A stretch of DNA of 64,000 bases from Chloroflexota bacterium (GTDB taxonomy: Bacteria; Chloroflexota; Limnocylindria; P2-11E). The translations under genes were made by a program, and so were the position numbers. Each line of letters starts with the position of its first letter. The stretch's first letter is position 1. Positions 45,349-53,620 of the stretch are shown in pieces. The notes beneath the pieces were generated by a model. The model ran no database searches, was not told the DNA's origin, and saw nothing but the letters and a program-made list of their open reading frames with translations. The stretch is from positions 31,593-95,592 of the forward strand of contig VBFY01000058.1 in assembly GCA_005889405.1 (NCBI GenBank). The letters are read 5' to 3'.

Positions 45349-45768
45349 TCAGAGCCCGAAGCGCATCGCGATCATCAAAGTGAAGAGCACGGCGAAGCCG
45401 GTGTTGAAGGCCCACGACGGCGCCCGATTGCCGTAGCCCCGCGTCAGCACGTTCCCGACCATATAGAGCCCGACGGCGGCGGCGGCCAGGAATGTCAGCC
45501 CGTACGGCTCGCCGAGGCGATCGAGCGCGCCACCCGCGATGCCGCGGATGATGCCGAGACCCACCGTTCCGATGGCGAGGACGAGCGTGAAGCGGCGCGC
45601 CCGGCCGCTCCGCAGCGCGTCCTTGATCGCGGCGTCCTGCTCCGCCGACAGCTTCTCGGTCTCCGGATAGAGGACGAGCATCGAATACATCTGCGACCCG
45701 AGCCAGAACACACCGAACAGCACGTGGAGCCACTGCAGGGCGAAGAGCGCCGCGGTGGCGCCGCCCAC
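45349..45768 (-). CDS. small four-helix membrane protein, CopD/DUF-type, 139 aa
   Basis: Paralog of the protein at 4794: LFALQWLHVLFGVFWLG at the start, GLGIIRG in the middle and FTLMIAMRFGL at the end. Four hydrophobic segments are visible. The GTG at 45768 is 1 base after the stop of the MFS gene on the same strand, so the two are cotranscribed from the operator-bearing promoter at 47048. Function unknown; both copies sit behind a 19-bp operator. Confidence 0.72.
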   Translation of the reverse strand: MGGATAALFALQWLHVLFGVFWLGSQMYSMLVLYPETEKLSAEQDAAIKDALRSGRARRFTLVLAIGTVGLGIIRGIAGGALDRLGEPYGLTFLAAAAVGLYMVGNVLTRGYGNRAPSWAFNTGFAVLFTLMIAMRFGL

Positions 45769-45769
45769 C

Positions 45770-47002
45770 CTACGCCGGTGCCGGTGCCCGCTTCGCGATC
45801 CAGAAGACCGGGAGCGCGACGATCGACGTCACGAGGGAGAACGCGACCACCAAGGCGACACCCTGGTCGTAGAGCACGCCCATCGCCGCGCTGCCGATGA
45901 ACCAGAAGATGCCGAACGCGAGCGAGAAGACCCCGAAGCCGTACGCCCGGCGCTCGTGCGGGATGAGATCGACGAGCGCCGCCTTGATGATGCTGTCCTG
46001 GGCGGCGCGGCCGATGCCCCAAAGGACCATGCCGGCGATCACGAGCGGGAGCGCGCCGAAGAAGACGAACGGCGCGAAGACGGCGCTCGCCCCGAAGGTC
46101 GCGAGCAGGATGGGGAAGCCGATGCGGTCGAACAGCCGACCGCCGATCAGCGCGACCACGATGTCGGTCCCGATGCCGACGGAGAAGAGCACCGGGATCC
46201 ACTGGTCGGGCACGACGTCGGTGGCGTGGAAGTGGAACGCCATAAGTGCGAAGTCGGCGTAGCCCGCCGCGATCAGGCCGGAGGCCAGCGTGTACAGCCA
46301 GAAGCGACGGTCGAGCCCCTGGATGCTCGCCTTGGGCGTCTTGCTCTCCAGCTCGTGCGGGCTGGGGAACTTGACGCGCGCGACGACGAGCATCGCGACG
46401 CAGATCGTCGCGGGGATGAAGAGCAGGCTGAAGGCCCACTGGTAGTCGGCCACGCTGTCGAGCCCGCCGTTCGCCCGGAGCGCGAGGGCCCCGGCCATCA
46501 GGAGCGGCCCCGCGAAGGCGCCGGCCTGGTCCATGGCCTCGTGGAGGCCGTAACCCCAACCTCGCCCGAGCTCCTTGGTCGCATAGGACAGCATCGCGTC
46601 GCGCGGCGGGTTCTTGACCGCCTTGCCGATCCGCTCGACGAACCACAGGAGGATCGCGAGCTGCCATTGGCCAACGAAAGCGAGGGCCGGCATGGCGAAG
46701 AGCTGCACGACGTAGCCGCCGATGGTGATTTTCCAGTAGGCGTGCGTGCGGTCCGCGAAGTAGCCGGAGACGAAACGGAGCGCGTAGCCCAGGAACTCGC
46801 CGGCCCCCGCCGCGATCCCGACCCACGCCGCGCTCGAGCCGAGGATCTGGAGGAACGGCCCGACGATCGAGCGTCCGCCCTCGTAGGTCCAGTCCGCGAA
46901 GAAGCTGGACGTGCCGACCATGAGGACGAACACCAGCGCCGATCCGCCGGCTACGGTCTTCGCGGATACCGCCTTTACCGCCGTAGCTTCACTCGTGGCC
47001 AT
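45770..47002 (-). CDS. MFS transporter, 410 aa
   Basis: Twelve-helix carrier. Blocks such as VFVLMVGTSSFFADWTYEGGRSIVGPFLQILG, RFVSGYFADRTHAYWKITIGGY and ERIGKAVKNPPRDAMLSYATKELGRGWGYGLHEAMDQAGAFAGPLLM place it in the group close to sugar-phosphate or tetracycline-type MFS proteins (MFS_1). ATG 47002 is the likely start. Divergent from the molybdoenzyme gene with operator site 9 between them. Confidence 0.84.
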   Translation of the reverse strand: MATSEATAVKAVSAKTVAGGSALVFVLMVGTSSFFADWTYEGGRSIVGPFLQILGSSAAWVGIAAGAGEFLGYALRFVSGYFADRTHAYWKITIGGYVVQLFAMPALAFVGQWQLAILLWFVERIGKAVKNPPRDAMLSYATKELGRGWGYGLHEAMDQAGAFAGPLLMAGALALRANGGLDSVADYQWAFSLLFIPATICVAMLVVARVKFPSPHELESKTPKASIQGLDRRFWLYTLASGLIAAGYADFALMAFHFHATDVVPDQWIPVLFSVGIGTDIVVALIGGRLFDRIGFPILLATFGASAVFAPFVFFGALPLVIAGMVLWGIGRAAQDSIIKAALVDLIPHERRAYGFGVFSLAFGIFWFIGSAAMGVLYDQGVALVVAFSLVTSIVALPVFWIAKRAPAPA

Positions 47003-47047
47003 GCCTGGTCGTGCCCTCCGGCGCGCCGTGCGTTCTGGTCGGCGCGC

Positions 47048-47066
47048 GATATCGGTATACGATAGA
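47048..47066. promoter_or_regulatory. 19-bp operator site 9 (GATATCG-GTATA-CGATAGA)
   Basis: Left arm perfect, right arm with two mismatches. Shared by the divergent MFS gene (start 47002) and molybdopterin oxidoreductase gene (start 47076), the latter only 9 bases away. Confidence 0.7.
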
Positions 47067-47075
47067 GCGACCGAG

Positions 47076-49466
47076 ATGGCAGCGCCAGCGCCGACGGTCG
47101 TCCGCACCTACTGCACGCTGTGCGGGGTCGGGTGCCCGGCGGCCATCACCGTGGCGGGGTCCACAGTCCTCAAGCTCGAGCCTGACCGCGAGCACCCCGA
47201 CGGCGGAGCGGTCTGCGCGAAAGGCCGCGCCGCGCCCGAGATCCACGAGAGCACCCACCGGATCAACTCGCCGCTCGTCCGCACCGCACCCAAGGATGCG
47301 ACCGATCCCGGCTGGCGCCGCGCGTCGTGGGACGAGGCGCTCACGCTCGTCGCGGAACGGATGCTCGCGATCCGCCGCGAGTCGGGACCGCAGGCGATCG
47401 CGTTCGCGCGTGGCACGGGGAGCGGGACCGGGCTCTCGCCGACGGAGCCGTGGGTGGCACGCCTCGCCGGCGCGTTCGGCTCCCCGAACTACATGACGAA
47501 CACGCACATCTGCAACTGGGCCCGCGATGGCACGAACCACTACACGTTCGGGTCGTACGAGTTCCCGCTGCCCGAGGTCGAGAAGAGCGGCTGCCTGCTG
47601 CTGTGGGGATCGAATCCAACGGCGACGCTGCTGAACCTCGCCACGCGCATCGTCGCCGCGCGGGCGCGCGGCCTGAAGCTCGTCGTCATCGATCCTCGCC
47701 GCATCGGGCTCGCGAACAAGGCCGATCACCACCTCGCCGTGCGGCCTGGTACCGATGGGGCGCTCGCCCTCGCTTTCATTCACGAGCTCATCGAGCGTCG
47801 CTGGTACGACGACGGCTTCGTGCGCGACTGGACCAACGCGCCGCTGCTGGTGCGCGAAGACACAGGGCGGTTGCTGCGTGCGAGCGACGTGGACCCCGCC
47901 GCGCTGCGCCGCGTATCGCCGGATGCCTCCGGCTCCGTGTCGATCGCACGCGGCGACCTCGTCGAGTACTCGCCGGAGGCCGGCCGATACGCAGTCCCCA
48001 CGGCGGAGCTCGACCTCCACGGAGCCCAGCTCGTTCCGCTCCGCACCGGCGAGCGCGTGCGCGCTCGAACGGTCTTCGACCTGCTCGCCGCGGAGGCGCG
48101 GCGCCACGAGCCCGACCTCGCCGCGGAGATCACCGGAGTACCCGCCGCGCAGATCCGTGAGACGGTGGCGTTCCTGATCGCGAACCGCCCGCTGTCCCAT
48201 CACACCTGGAACGGGATCATGCAGCACACCAACGCGACGCTCGCCGGACGCGCGATCTCGGTCTTCTACGCGCTCACCGGTGACTGGGATCGTCCCGGTG
48301 GGAACGTCCTCCCCGGCCCGAACCTCACGAAGCCGATCTCGCTCGAGGTGACCGCGGCGCAGGCCGCGCTCCGCCTGGGGCGCGACGACCGCCCGCTCGG
48401 ACCGCAGGTCGCCCCGCCCCACAACATCGCCTCGTACGACCTGTACGACGCGATCCTTGGAGGAAGGCCGTATCAGGTCCGCGGGCTCGTGTCCTTCGGC
48501 AGCAACACGATCGTCAATAGCGCCGATCCTGTCCGGGGCCGCGAGGCGCTGCGGAAGCTCGAGTTCTTCGCGCAGGCGGAGCTGTTCCACACGCCGACGA
48601 CGCAGTTCGCCGACGTGCTCCTGCCCGCCGCGAGCTTCCTCGAGACCGAGTTCCTCGTCATCCGACACGGCAAGGTCCAGCGCCGAAGGCGCGCCGTCGC
48701 ACCGCTCCACGAGCGGCGGCCCGACATCGAGATCATCTTCGACCTTGCCGTCCGCCTCGGCCTCGGCGACGCCTTCGCGGACGGGAATCTGGCGGCGGCG
48801 TACGACGATGTGGTGTCCCCGATGGGCGTGAGCTGGGCCGGGCTCCGCGATCATCCCCACGGGCTCGACGCGCACGCCCCGGCCGGCTACGAGAAGCACG
48901 CGCAGCGCGACGAGCACGGGGCGCCGAAGGGTTTCGCGACGACGTCGGGCAAGGTCGAGATCTTCCTGGACAGCTGGGCGGCGCATGGTGCCGATCCTCT
49001 GCCGGTCTACCGCGAGCCCGCGGAGAGCCTGCGCAGCACGCCCGAGCTGGCAGCGCGGTTCCCCCTCGTGTTGACGAACGCGAAGAAGGCGCATTACCTG
49101 CACAGCCAGCACCGCGGCATCGCCGCTCTCCGGCGGCTCGAGCCTCATCCCACCGCCGAGATCCACCCGGACACCGCGGCCGAATACGGCGTGGCCGACG
49201 GTCAGTGGGTCGAGATCGCGACATCGCGCGGGCGCGCCCGCGCGAAGGCCGAGGTGACCACCGCGATCATGCCGGGTGTGGTCTGCGCATACCACGGCTG
49301 GTGGGAGGGCTGCGAGGCTCTCGGGCTACCGGCGAGCGACCCGTACGACGAGCGCGGGTCCAACGTGAACCTGCTCGTGCACGGCGATCTGCGCGACCCG
49401 ATCAGCGGCGCGCTCCCACACCGATCGGCGCTCTGCAGCATCCGCGTGGTCAGCGAGGAGTCCTGA
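47076..49466 (+). CDS. molybdopterin oxidoreductase (DMSO reductase family), 796 aa
   Basis: Cytoplasmic by appearance (no Tat signal). The N-terminal [4Fe-4S] motif is Cys-13, 16, 20 and 47 (YCTLCGVGCPAAI ... VCAKG). Cys-146 in THICNWARDG is at the usual position of the metal-ligand Cys. The bis-MGD-binding segments LLLWGSNPTATLLN and LVLTNAKKAHYLHSQHRG follow, and a C-terminal molydop-binding domain ends the protein. The family covers formate dehydrogenase, acetylene hydratase, transhydroxylase and nitrate reductase. No electron-transfer subunit lies nearby. Start ATG 47076 follows operator site 9 by 9 bases; no ribosome-binding site. Confidence 0.86.
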   Translation: MAAPAPTVVRTYCTLCGVGCPAAITVAGSTVLKLEPDREHPDGGAVCAKGRAAPEIHESTHRINSPLVRTAPKDATDPGWRRASWDEALTLVAERMLAIRRESGPQAIAFARGTGSGTGLSPTEPWVARLAGAFGSPNYMTNTHICNWARDGTNHYTFGSYEFPLPEVEKSGCLLLWGSNPTATLLNLATRIVAARARGLKLVVIDPRRIGLANKADHHLAVRPGTDGALALAFIHELIERRWYDDGFVRDWTNAPLLVREDTGRLLRASDVDPAALRRVSPDASGSVSIARGDLVEYSPEAGRYAVPTAELDLHGAQLVPLRTGERVRARTVFDLLAAEARRHEPDLAAEITGVPAAQIRETVAFLIANRPLSHHTWNGIMQHTNATLAGRAISVFYALTGDWDRPGGNVLPGPNLTKPISLEVTAAQAALRLGRDDRPLGPQVAPPHNIASYDLYDAILGGRPYQVRGLVSFGSNTIVNSADPVRGREALRKLEFFAQAELFHTPTTQFADVLLPAASFLETEFLVIRHGKVQRRRRAVAPLHERRPDIEIIFDLAVRLGLGDAFADGNLAAAYDDVVSPMGVSWAGLRDHPHGLDAHAPAGYEKHAQRDEHGAPKGFATTSGKVEIFLDSWAAHGADPLPVYREPAESLRSTPELAARFPLVLTNAKKAHYLHSQHRGIAALRRLEPHPTAEIHPDTAAEYGVADGQWVEIATSRGRARAKAEVTTAIMPGVVCAYHGWWEGCEALGLPASDPYDERGSNVNLLVHGDLRDPISGALPHRSALCSIRVVSEES

Positions 49467-49486
49467 CCCGCGGTCGACGCCGAGCG

Positions 49487-50689
49487 TTACCGGGAGCCGA
49501 CCGCCGTCGTCGCCAACTGATCGCGCACCTTCGCGATCCGCGCCATCGCCTCGTTGAGACGATCGTCCGGCACCGAGAGCGACATGCGCACGAATCCCTC
49601 GCCGCGGCTGCCATAGCCGATCCCGGGCGTCACCATCACGCCCGTCAGGTCGAGGAGGCGGGACACGAAGTCCATGCTCTTCGTTCCCTCGGGGATGGGC
49701 GCCCACACGTAGAACGTGCCCTGCGGGGGCTCGAGATCGAGACCGAGACTCCGCCATGTGGCGACGACGAGGTCGCGACGGCGCCTGTAGATCGCGAGAT
49801 CGCGCGCGATGACGTCCTGCGGACCCTCGAGCGCCGCGATCGCGGCGTACTGCACCGCGCTCCACTGGCCCGAATCGGTGTTCTCCTTCACCTGGTCGAT
49901 CCCCGCGATGAGCGGTCGGGCGCCGAGGGCCATGCCGATCCGCCAACCCGTCATGTTGTAGGGCTTCGAGAGGCTGTTGAACTCGACCGCGACGTCCTTC
50001 GCGCCGTCGACCTCGAGGATGCTGTGGCTGCGGATGCCGTCGAAGGTGATCTCCGAGTAGGGATGGTCGTACGCGATCACGACGTCGTTCTGCCGAGCCC
50101 ATGCGACCGCTCGCTCCAGGAACTCCAGTGGCGCGACCGCGGTCGTCGGGTTGTTCGGATAGCTCAGCCAGATGAGCTTCGCTCGCCGCGCGACGTCGGC
50201 CGGGACATCCGCGAAGTCGAGCAGGAATCCGTTCTCTCTCCGTAGTGGAGCGCGAACGACCTCGGCTCCCGCGAAGACCGCGCTCGCGATATAGGCCGGA
50301 TAGCCGGGATCTGGGACGATCGCGACATCGGCCGGGTCCAGGAGCGCGAGCGCGAGGTGGTGGTTCCCTTCTTTGCTGCCGATGAGCGCGAGGACCTCGG
50401 TCTCGGGGTCCACGGTCACGCCGAATCGGCGCGCGTACCACGCGGCGACGGCTCTCCGGAAGGCGGGCATGCCCTTCTGCTCGCCGGTGGGGTATTGGTG
50501 GTTCGCGGGATCGGCGGCGGCCTTCGCGAGCGCCTCGACGACGTGCCGCGGTGTCGGCAGATCGGGATCGCCGACGCCGAGGCTGATGACGTCTACGCCG
50601 CGGGCCTGGGCCTCGCGTACTTTTTGACGGATCGCGACGTACAGGTAGGGGGGCAGCTTGCTCAGGCGCTCGGCTTTTTGGATCTCCAT
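49487..50689 (-). CDS. class I aminotransferase, LL-diaminopimelate-aminotransferase-like, 400 aa
   Basis: PLP-dependent fold type I. ERLSKLPPYLYVAIRQKVREAQARGVDVISLGVGDPDLPTP (residues 7-47) is the hallmark of DapL and its closest homologs. IGSKEGNHH, SYPNNPTTA and the PLP lysine Lys-242 in FNSLSKPYNMTGWRIG follow. DapL makes LL-diaminopimelate directly from tetrahydrodipicolinate, bypassing DapD. Finding DapL-like and DapD-like genes together is redundant for lysine, so one may have another role. It is divergent from the Hbd gene and operator site 10 lies between. Confidence 0.85.
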   Translation of the reverse strand: MEIQKAERLSKLPPYLYVAIRQKVREAQARGVDVISLGVGDPDLPTPRHVVEALAKAAADPANHQYPTGEQKGMPAFRRAVAAWYARRFGVTVDPETEVLALIGSKEGNHHLALALLDPADVAIVPDPGYPAYIASAVFAGAEVVRAPLRRENGFLLDFADVPADVARRAKLIWLSYPNNPTTAVAPLEFLERAVAWARQNDVVIAYDHPYSEITFDGIRSHSILEVDGAKDVAVEFNSLSKPYNMTGWRIGMALGARPLIAGIDQVKENTDSGQWSAVQYAAIAALEGPQDVIARDLAIYRRRRDLVVATWRSLGLDLEPPQGTFYVWAPIPEGTKSMDFVSRLLDLTGVMVTPGIGYGSRGEGFVRMSLSVPDDRLNEAMARIAKVRDQLATTAVGSR

Positions 50690-50760
50690 CGATCATGCCT
50701 CCGACGCAGGGTGTCGCGACGAACGAGATCAGCGCGCGGGCTGGGAGGGTCCCTCATGCT

Positions 50761-50779
50761 AGCATCGGTTCCCGATATC
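50761..50779. promoter_or_regulatory. 19-bp operator site 10 (AGCATCG-GTTCC-CGATATC)
   Basis: Right arm perfect, left arm with two mismatches. It lies in the 91-base gap between the divergent aminotransferase (start 50689) and 3-hydroxyacyl-CoA dehydrogenase (ATG 50781) genes. Confidence 0.65.
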
Positions 50780-50780
50780 G

Positions 50781-51725
50781 ATGTCCGTAACCTCGACGTC
50801 CGTGCGCACTGACGCCGGATCTCCAGCCCCCTCCACCCGATCGACCGTGCTCGTTGTCGGGACGGGGACCATGGGCGCGGGGATCGCGCAGGTCGCCGCG
50901 CTGGGCGGCTATCGCACGCTCGTGCACGACGCCGCGGCGGCGCAGGTGGACGCGGCGATCCGGCGGATCGGCGACGACCTCGAGAAAGGTCTGGCGCGCG
51001 GGAAGGTCGCCGTTGCGGATCGCGATGCCGCGCTCGCGCGTCTCGAGCGCGCCCCCGACCTCGCCACCGCCGCGGCGAGCGCGGGCTTCGTCATCGAGGC
51101 GGTCGTCGAGGACATGGCGACGAAGCAGACCGTCTTCCGCACGATCACGCGGCACGCGCCAGGTGACGCGATCTTCGCCACGAATACCTCCGCCCTTAGC
51201 ATCACCGAGATCGCCGCGTCGATCGACGCTCCCGATCGGGTGATCGGCATGCATTTCTTCAACCCGGTGCCGCGCATGGCGCTGGTGGAGGTCATTCGTG
51301 GACTGCAGACGTCGACCTCCACGGTGGAGCGCACCTTCGAGGTGGCTCGGCGCATGGGAAAGGAGCCGGTCGAGGTGAACGAGTTCCCCGGGTTCGCCGT
51401 GAGCCGCATCAACGCGATGATCGGGAACGAGGCGTTCTACATGCTGATGGAGGGCGTCGCCTCGGCCGAGGGCATCGACAAAGCTCTGAGGCTCGGCCTG
51501 AATCACCCGATGGGGCCGTTCGAGCTCGGCGATCTCGTCGGATGGGACATACGGCTCAAGGTGCTCGAGCACCTCCACGCGACCCTCGGTGAGAAGTTCC
51601 GTCCGTGCCCGCTGCTCGTGAAGTACGTGCGGGCGGGGAGGCTCGGTCGCAAGACCGGCCGTGGCGTGTACGAGTACTCGGCGAGCGGCGAGCTCATCCG
51701 CGCGTCCGCCGACACGCCTCGCTAG
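50781..51725 (+). CDS. 3-hydroxyacyl-CoA dehydrogenase (Hbd/PaaH family), 314 aa
   Basis: NAD-binding Rossmann loop VVGTGTMGAGIAQVAALGG (residues 17-35), NTSALSITEIA, the family motif VIGMHFFNPVPRMALVEVI and the C-terminal domain with GMVGR-like LGRKTGRGVYEY. It oxidises 3-hydroxyacyl-CoA to 3-oxoacyl-CoA. The ATG touches operator site 10; an in-frame GTG at 50802 would shorten the protein by 7 residues to a more typical N-terminus. It fits downstream of a CoA-transferase and dehydratase in a beta-oxidation-like path. Confidence 0.88.
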   Translation: MSVTSTSVRTDAGSPAPSTRSTVLVVGTGTMGAGIAQVAALGGYRTLVHDAAAAQVDAAIRRIGDDLEKGLARGKVAVADRDAALARLERAPDLATAAASAGFVIEAVVEDMATKQTVFRTITRHAPGDAIFATNTSALSITEIAASIDAPDRVIGMHFFNPVPRMALVEVIRGLQTSTSTVERTFEVARRMGKEPVEVNEFPGFAVSRINAMIGNEAFYMLMEGVASAEGIDKALRLGLNHPMGPFELGDLVGWDIRLKVLEHLHATLGEKFRPCPLLVKYVRAGRLGRKTGRGVYEYSASGELIRASADTPR

Positions 51726-51747
51726 GCGGTCCAGAGGCGGTGTCGTC

Positions 51748-52119
51748 GTGCCGGTCGTGACCATCCGCGCGCTGCCACAGCGCGGTCTCGACAGAACGAC
51801 GGCGGCGAAGAACATCGGTGCCGCGATCGCGACGGCGGCCGGAGTCCAGCCGACGGACATCTGGATCGTGTGGTCCGACGTCGAGCCGGGTGCGTACGTC
51901 ATCGCGGGCGCCGCCCCGACGGCGCAGCCCTCCGACAGTCACCCTCCGCTCGTGGAGATCTCCGCGACCTCGGGGAGGTCCGCCGAGTTGACCGAGGCGA
52001 TCCTCCAGGCGACCGCGCGCGCCGTCGGCGGCGAGCTGCGTGTCCCGCCCGAGAACGTGCGCGTGCTGTATGCGGAGATACCACCGCGCAGGCTCTTCTC
52101 GCGCGGTCGGTTCCAGTGA
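51748..52119 (+). CDS. tautomerase-superfamily protein, 123 aa
   Basis: Starts GTG-Pro (MPVVTIRALPQRGLD), leaving the N-terminal proline that acts as general base in 4-oxalocrotonate tautomerase relatives. It has a beta-alpha-beta pattern repeated twice (residues 1-60 and 65-120), as in fused trimeric members such as CaaD/MSAD-like proteins. Twenty-two bases after the Hbd stop, so probably cotranscribed. Such enzymes convert dienol to enone acids or add water to unsaturated acids, fitting a degradation path. Confidence 0.72.
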   Translation: MPVVTIRALPQRGLDRTTAAKNIGAAIATAAGVQPTDIWIVWSDVEPGAYVIAGAAPTAQPSDSHPPLVEISATSGRSAELTEAILQATARAVGGELRVPPENVRVLYAEIPPRRLFSRGRFQ

Positions 52120-52286
52120 GGCCCACACGCGTCTGAGGCGACATGCGCCTGAGTCGGGGCTGAGCGAGTGGTCGCCCGACGCGGATCGTGTCCTTCATCA
52201 CATTCGACCGGAAGACACTGACCACCCTCACGTGTTTGCCGGACAGTGGGAGCGTGATGATCGCGCTCTGGTTTGGAGGCACCGAG

Positions 52287-52463
52287 ATGGCCCGCCAGCG
52301 CGACGCCCTCGACCTGTACCGTGAGCTCGAGTACTCGAACGAGACGGAGCTGTCGTGGCCGATCGCGCGCCGCGAGTCACGCGAGCGCCCCGAGTCGCCC
52401 GAGAGGACGCGAGCGTCAGCGCGCGTCGCGGGACGGCGCTCCGCGCCGAAGGGGACGGCCTGA
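52287..52463 (+). CDS. small basic hypothetical protein, 58 aa
   Basis: An ATG with GGAGG 7 bases upstream opens a 58-codon frame: MARQRDALDLYRELEYSN then an Arg/Ser-rich tail. No homolog is recognised. The frame could extend upstream to an ATG at 52257. The rest of the 370-base stretch 52120-52489 shows no other gene. It may be a real small protein or chance. Confidence 0.4.
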   Translation: MARQRDALDLYRELEYSNETELSWPIARRESRERPESPERTRASARVAGRRSAPKGTA

Positions 52464-52489
52464 CCTCGTAACCGGGGCCTCGCAATCGG

Positions 52490-53054
52490 TCAGCGCGTCA
52501 CAAGTCTGGTGATCGGCGGCCGCGCTGCGACGGCGAGCGCGATCTTGTAGAGATCGCCGACGATGAAAGGGTAGAACCCCGCCTCGAGGACGCCCCGACC
52601 CGCAGCGGGAAGCGCGCGAGCCAGATGAGGCCGAAGACGTAGATCGCCAGCTCGCCCACGAGCATCGCCGCGACCGCGCGTGGCACAGTGCGCGTCCAGC
52701 CGCGCTCCGCGAGAGCGCCGACGATCACCGCCGCGGCAACGAAGCCGGCGACGTAGCCGCCGGTCGGCCGGAAAGACGCGCGAGACCCGCGGCGCTCCCC
52801 GGCAAGACGGGCAGCCCGAAGGCCCCCTCCGCCAGGTACGCCACGACGCCGGCGCCGCCGAGCCGCGCGCCGAGGGTCGCTCCGACGATGAGCACCGCGA
52901 ACGTCTGACCGGTGACCGGTACCGGCGGGAGCGGGATCTCGAACCGAGCGGCGACGGCCAGGAATGCGCTCGCACCCAGGACGAGAGCGACTTGCCAGAG
53001 CGCTCCGGCCGGCGCGAGCGCGAGGACGATCGGCCGCGTGTCGGCGCGGATCAC
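52490..53054 (-). pseudogene. bioY: bioY-like biotin/thiamine-type S component with two frameshifts
   Basis: The three frames together make a full BioY of about 188 aa: VARFEIPLPPVPVTGQTFAVLIVGATLG in the first frame, RPTGGYVAGFVAAAVIVGALAERG in the second (shift near 52775-52790) and VLEAGFYPFIVGDLYKIALA in the third (shift near 52600). All BioY motifs are present in order, so either two indels inactivated it recently or the sequence has errors here. BioY is the substrate-binding membrane subunit of a biotin ECF transporter. Its start overlaps the FMN-reductase stop by 4 bases, so it closes the operon that begins at 57248. Confidence 0.72.
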
Positions 53055-53620
53055 GAGCGGGCGAGCGACATCTCGGGTGCGGCATCCGTAGCTTCGGCCG
53101 CGGCCACACGCCAGAGCTCGTCGGCGAGACGGTCGTTCAGGTCATCGATCGCTGGCGAGAGCGCCGCGACGTCGGTGATCTCGGCATCGGTCGCGTAGAT
53201 CGCATGCGCCGCGGCGAGCCCGCCGAGGCTCGCGACAAGGGGCCGGAGTCCGTGGTCGATCGCGAGCCGATGGCCCTCGCCATGACCCGTGGCGATCAGA
53301 CCGGCGACCGTACCCACGAGCGCGTCGCGCGGGAGCAGATCGAAGAAGCACTTCAGCTGCCCGGTGTAGGTCGCGCGGTAGATCGGCGTCCCGATGATGA
53401 GGATGCGCGCCGCGGTCGTTGCCGCGATCGCCTCCTCGACCGTCGCGTCCTTCTCGCGTGCGAGCAGAGCGTTCGCGGGGAGCGCAGCGAGATCGAAGAG
53501 CGCCGTGTGCGCGCCACGCACGCGCAGGTGGGAGAGCGTGCGCTCGACGAGCGCCCGTGAGCGAGACCTCGCGGACGTGCTTCCCGAGATGCCGACGGCG
53601 AACGCCGCGTGCCCCCTCAC
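53051..53620 (-). CDS. NADPH-dependent FMN reductase (SsuE/MsuE-like), 189 aa
   Basis: Flavodoxin-fold reductase with GISGSTSARSRSRALVE near the N-terminus and IIGTPIYRATYTGQLKCFFDLLP, the FMN-binding loop of SsuE. It supplies reduced FMN to the adjacent monooxygenase. GTG start overlapping the monooxygenase stop by 4 bases, which supports a two-component enzyme made from one mRNA. Confidence 0.85.
   Translation of the reverse strand: MRGHAAFAVGISGSTSARSRSRALVERTLSHLRVRGAHTALFDLAALPANALLAREKDATVEEAIAATTAARILIIGTPIYRATYTGQLKCFFDLLPRDALVGTVAGLIATGHGEGHRLAIDHGLRPLVASLGGLAAAHAIYATDAEITDVAALSPAIDDLNDRLADELWRVAAAEATDAAPEMSLARS

Noticed and set aside
46989..49295. Long reading frame on the minus strand opposite the molybdoenzyme
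   Set aside because: Composition is Arg/Asp/Glu-rich without homology; it is the antisense shadow that GC-rich genes produce.
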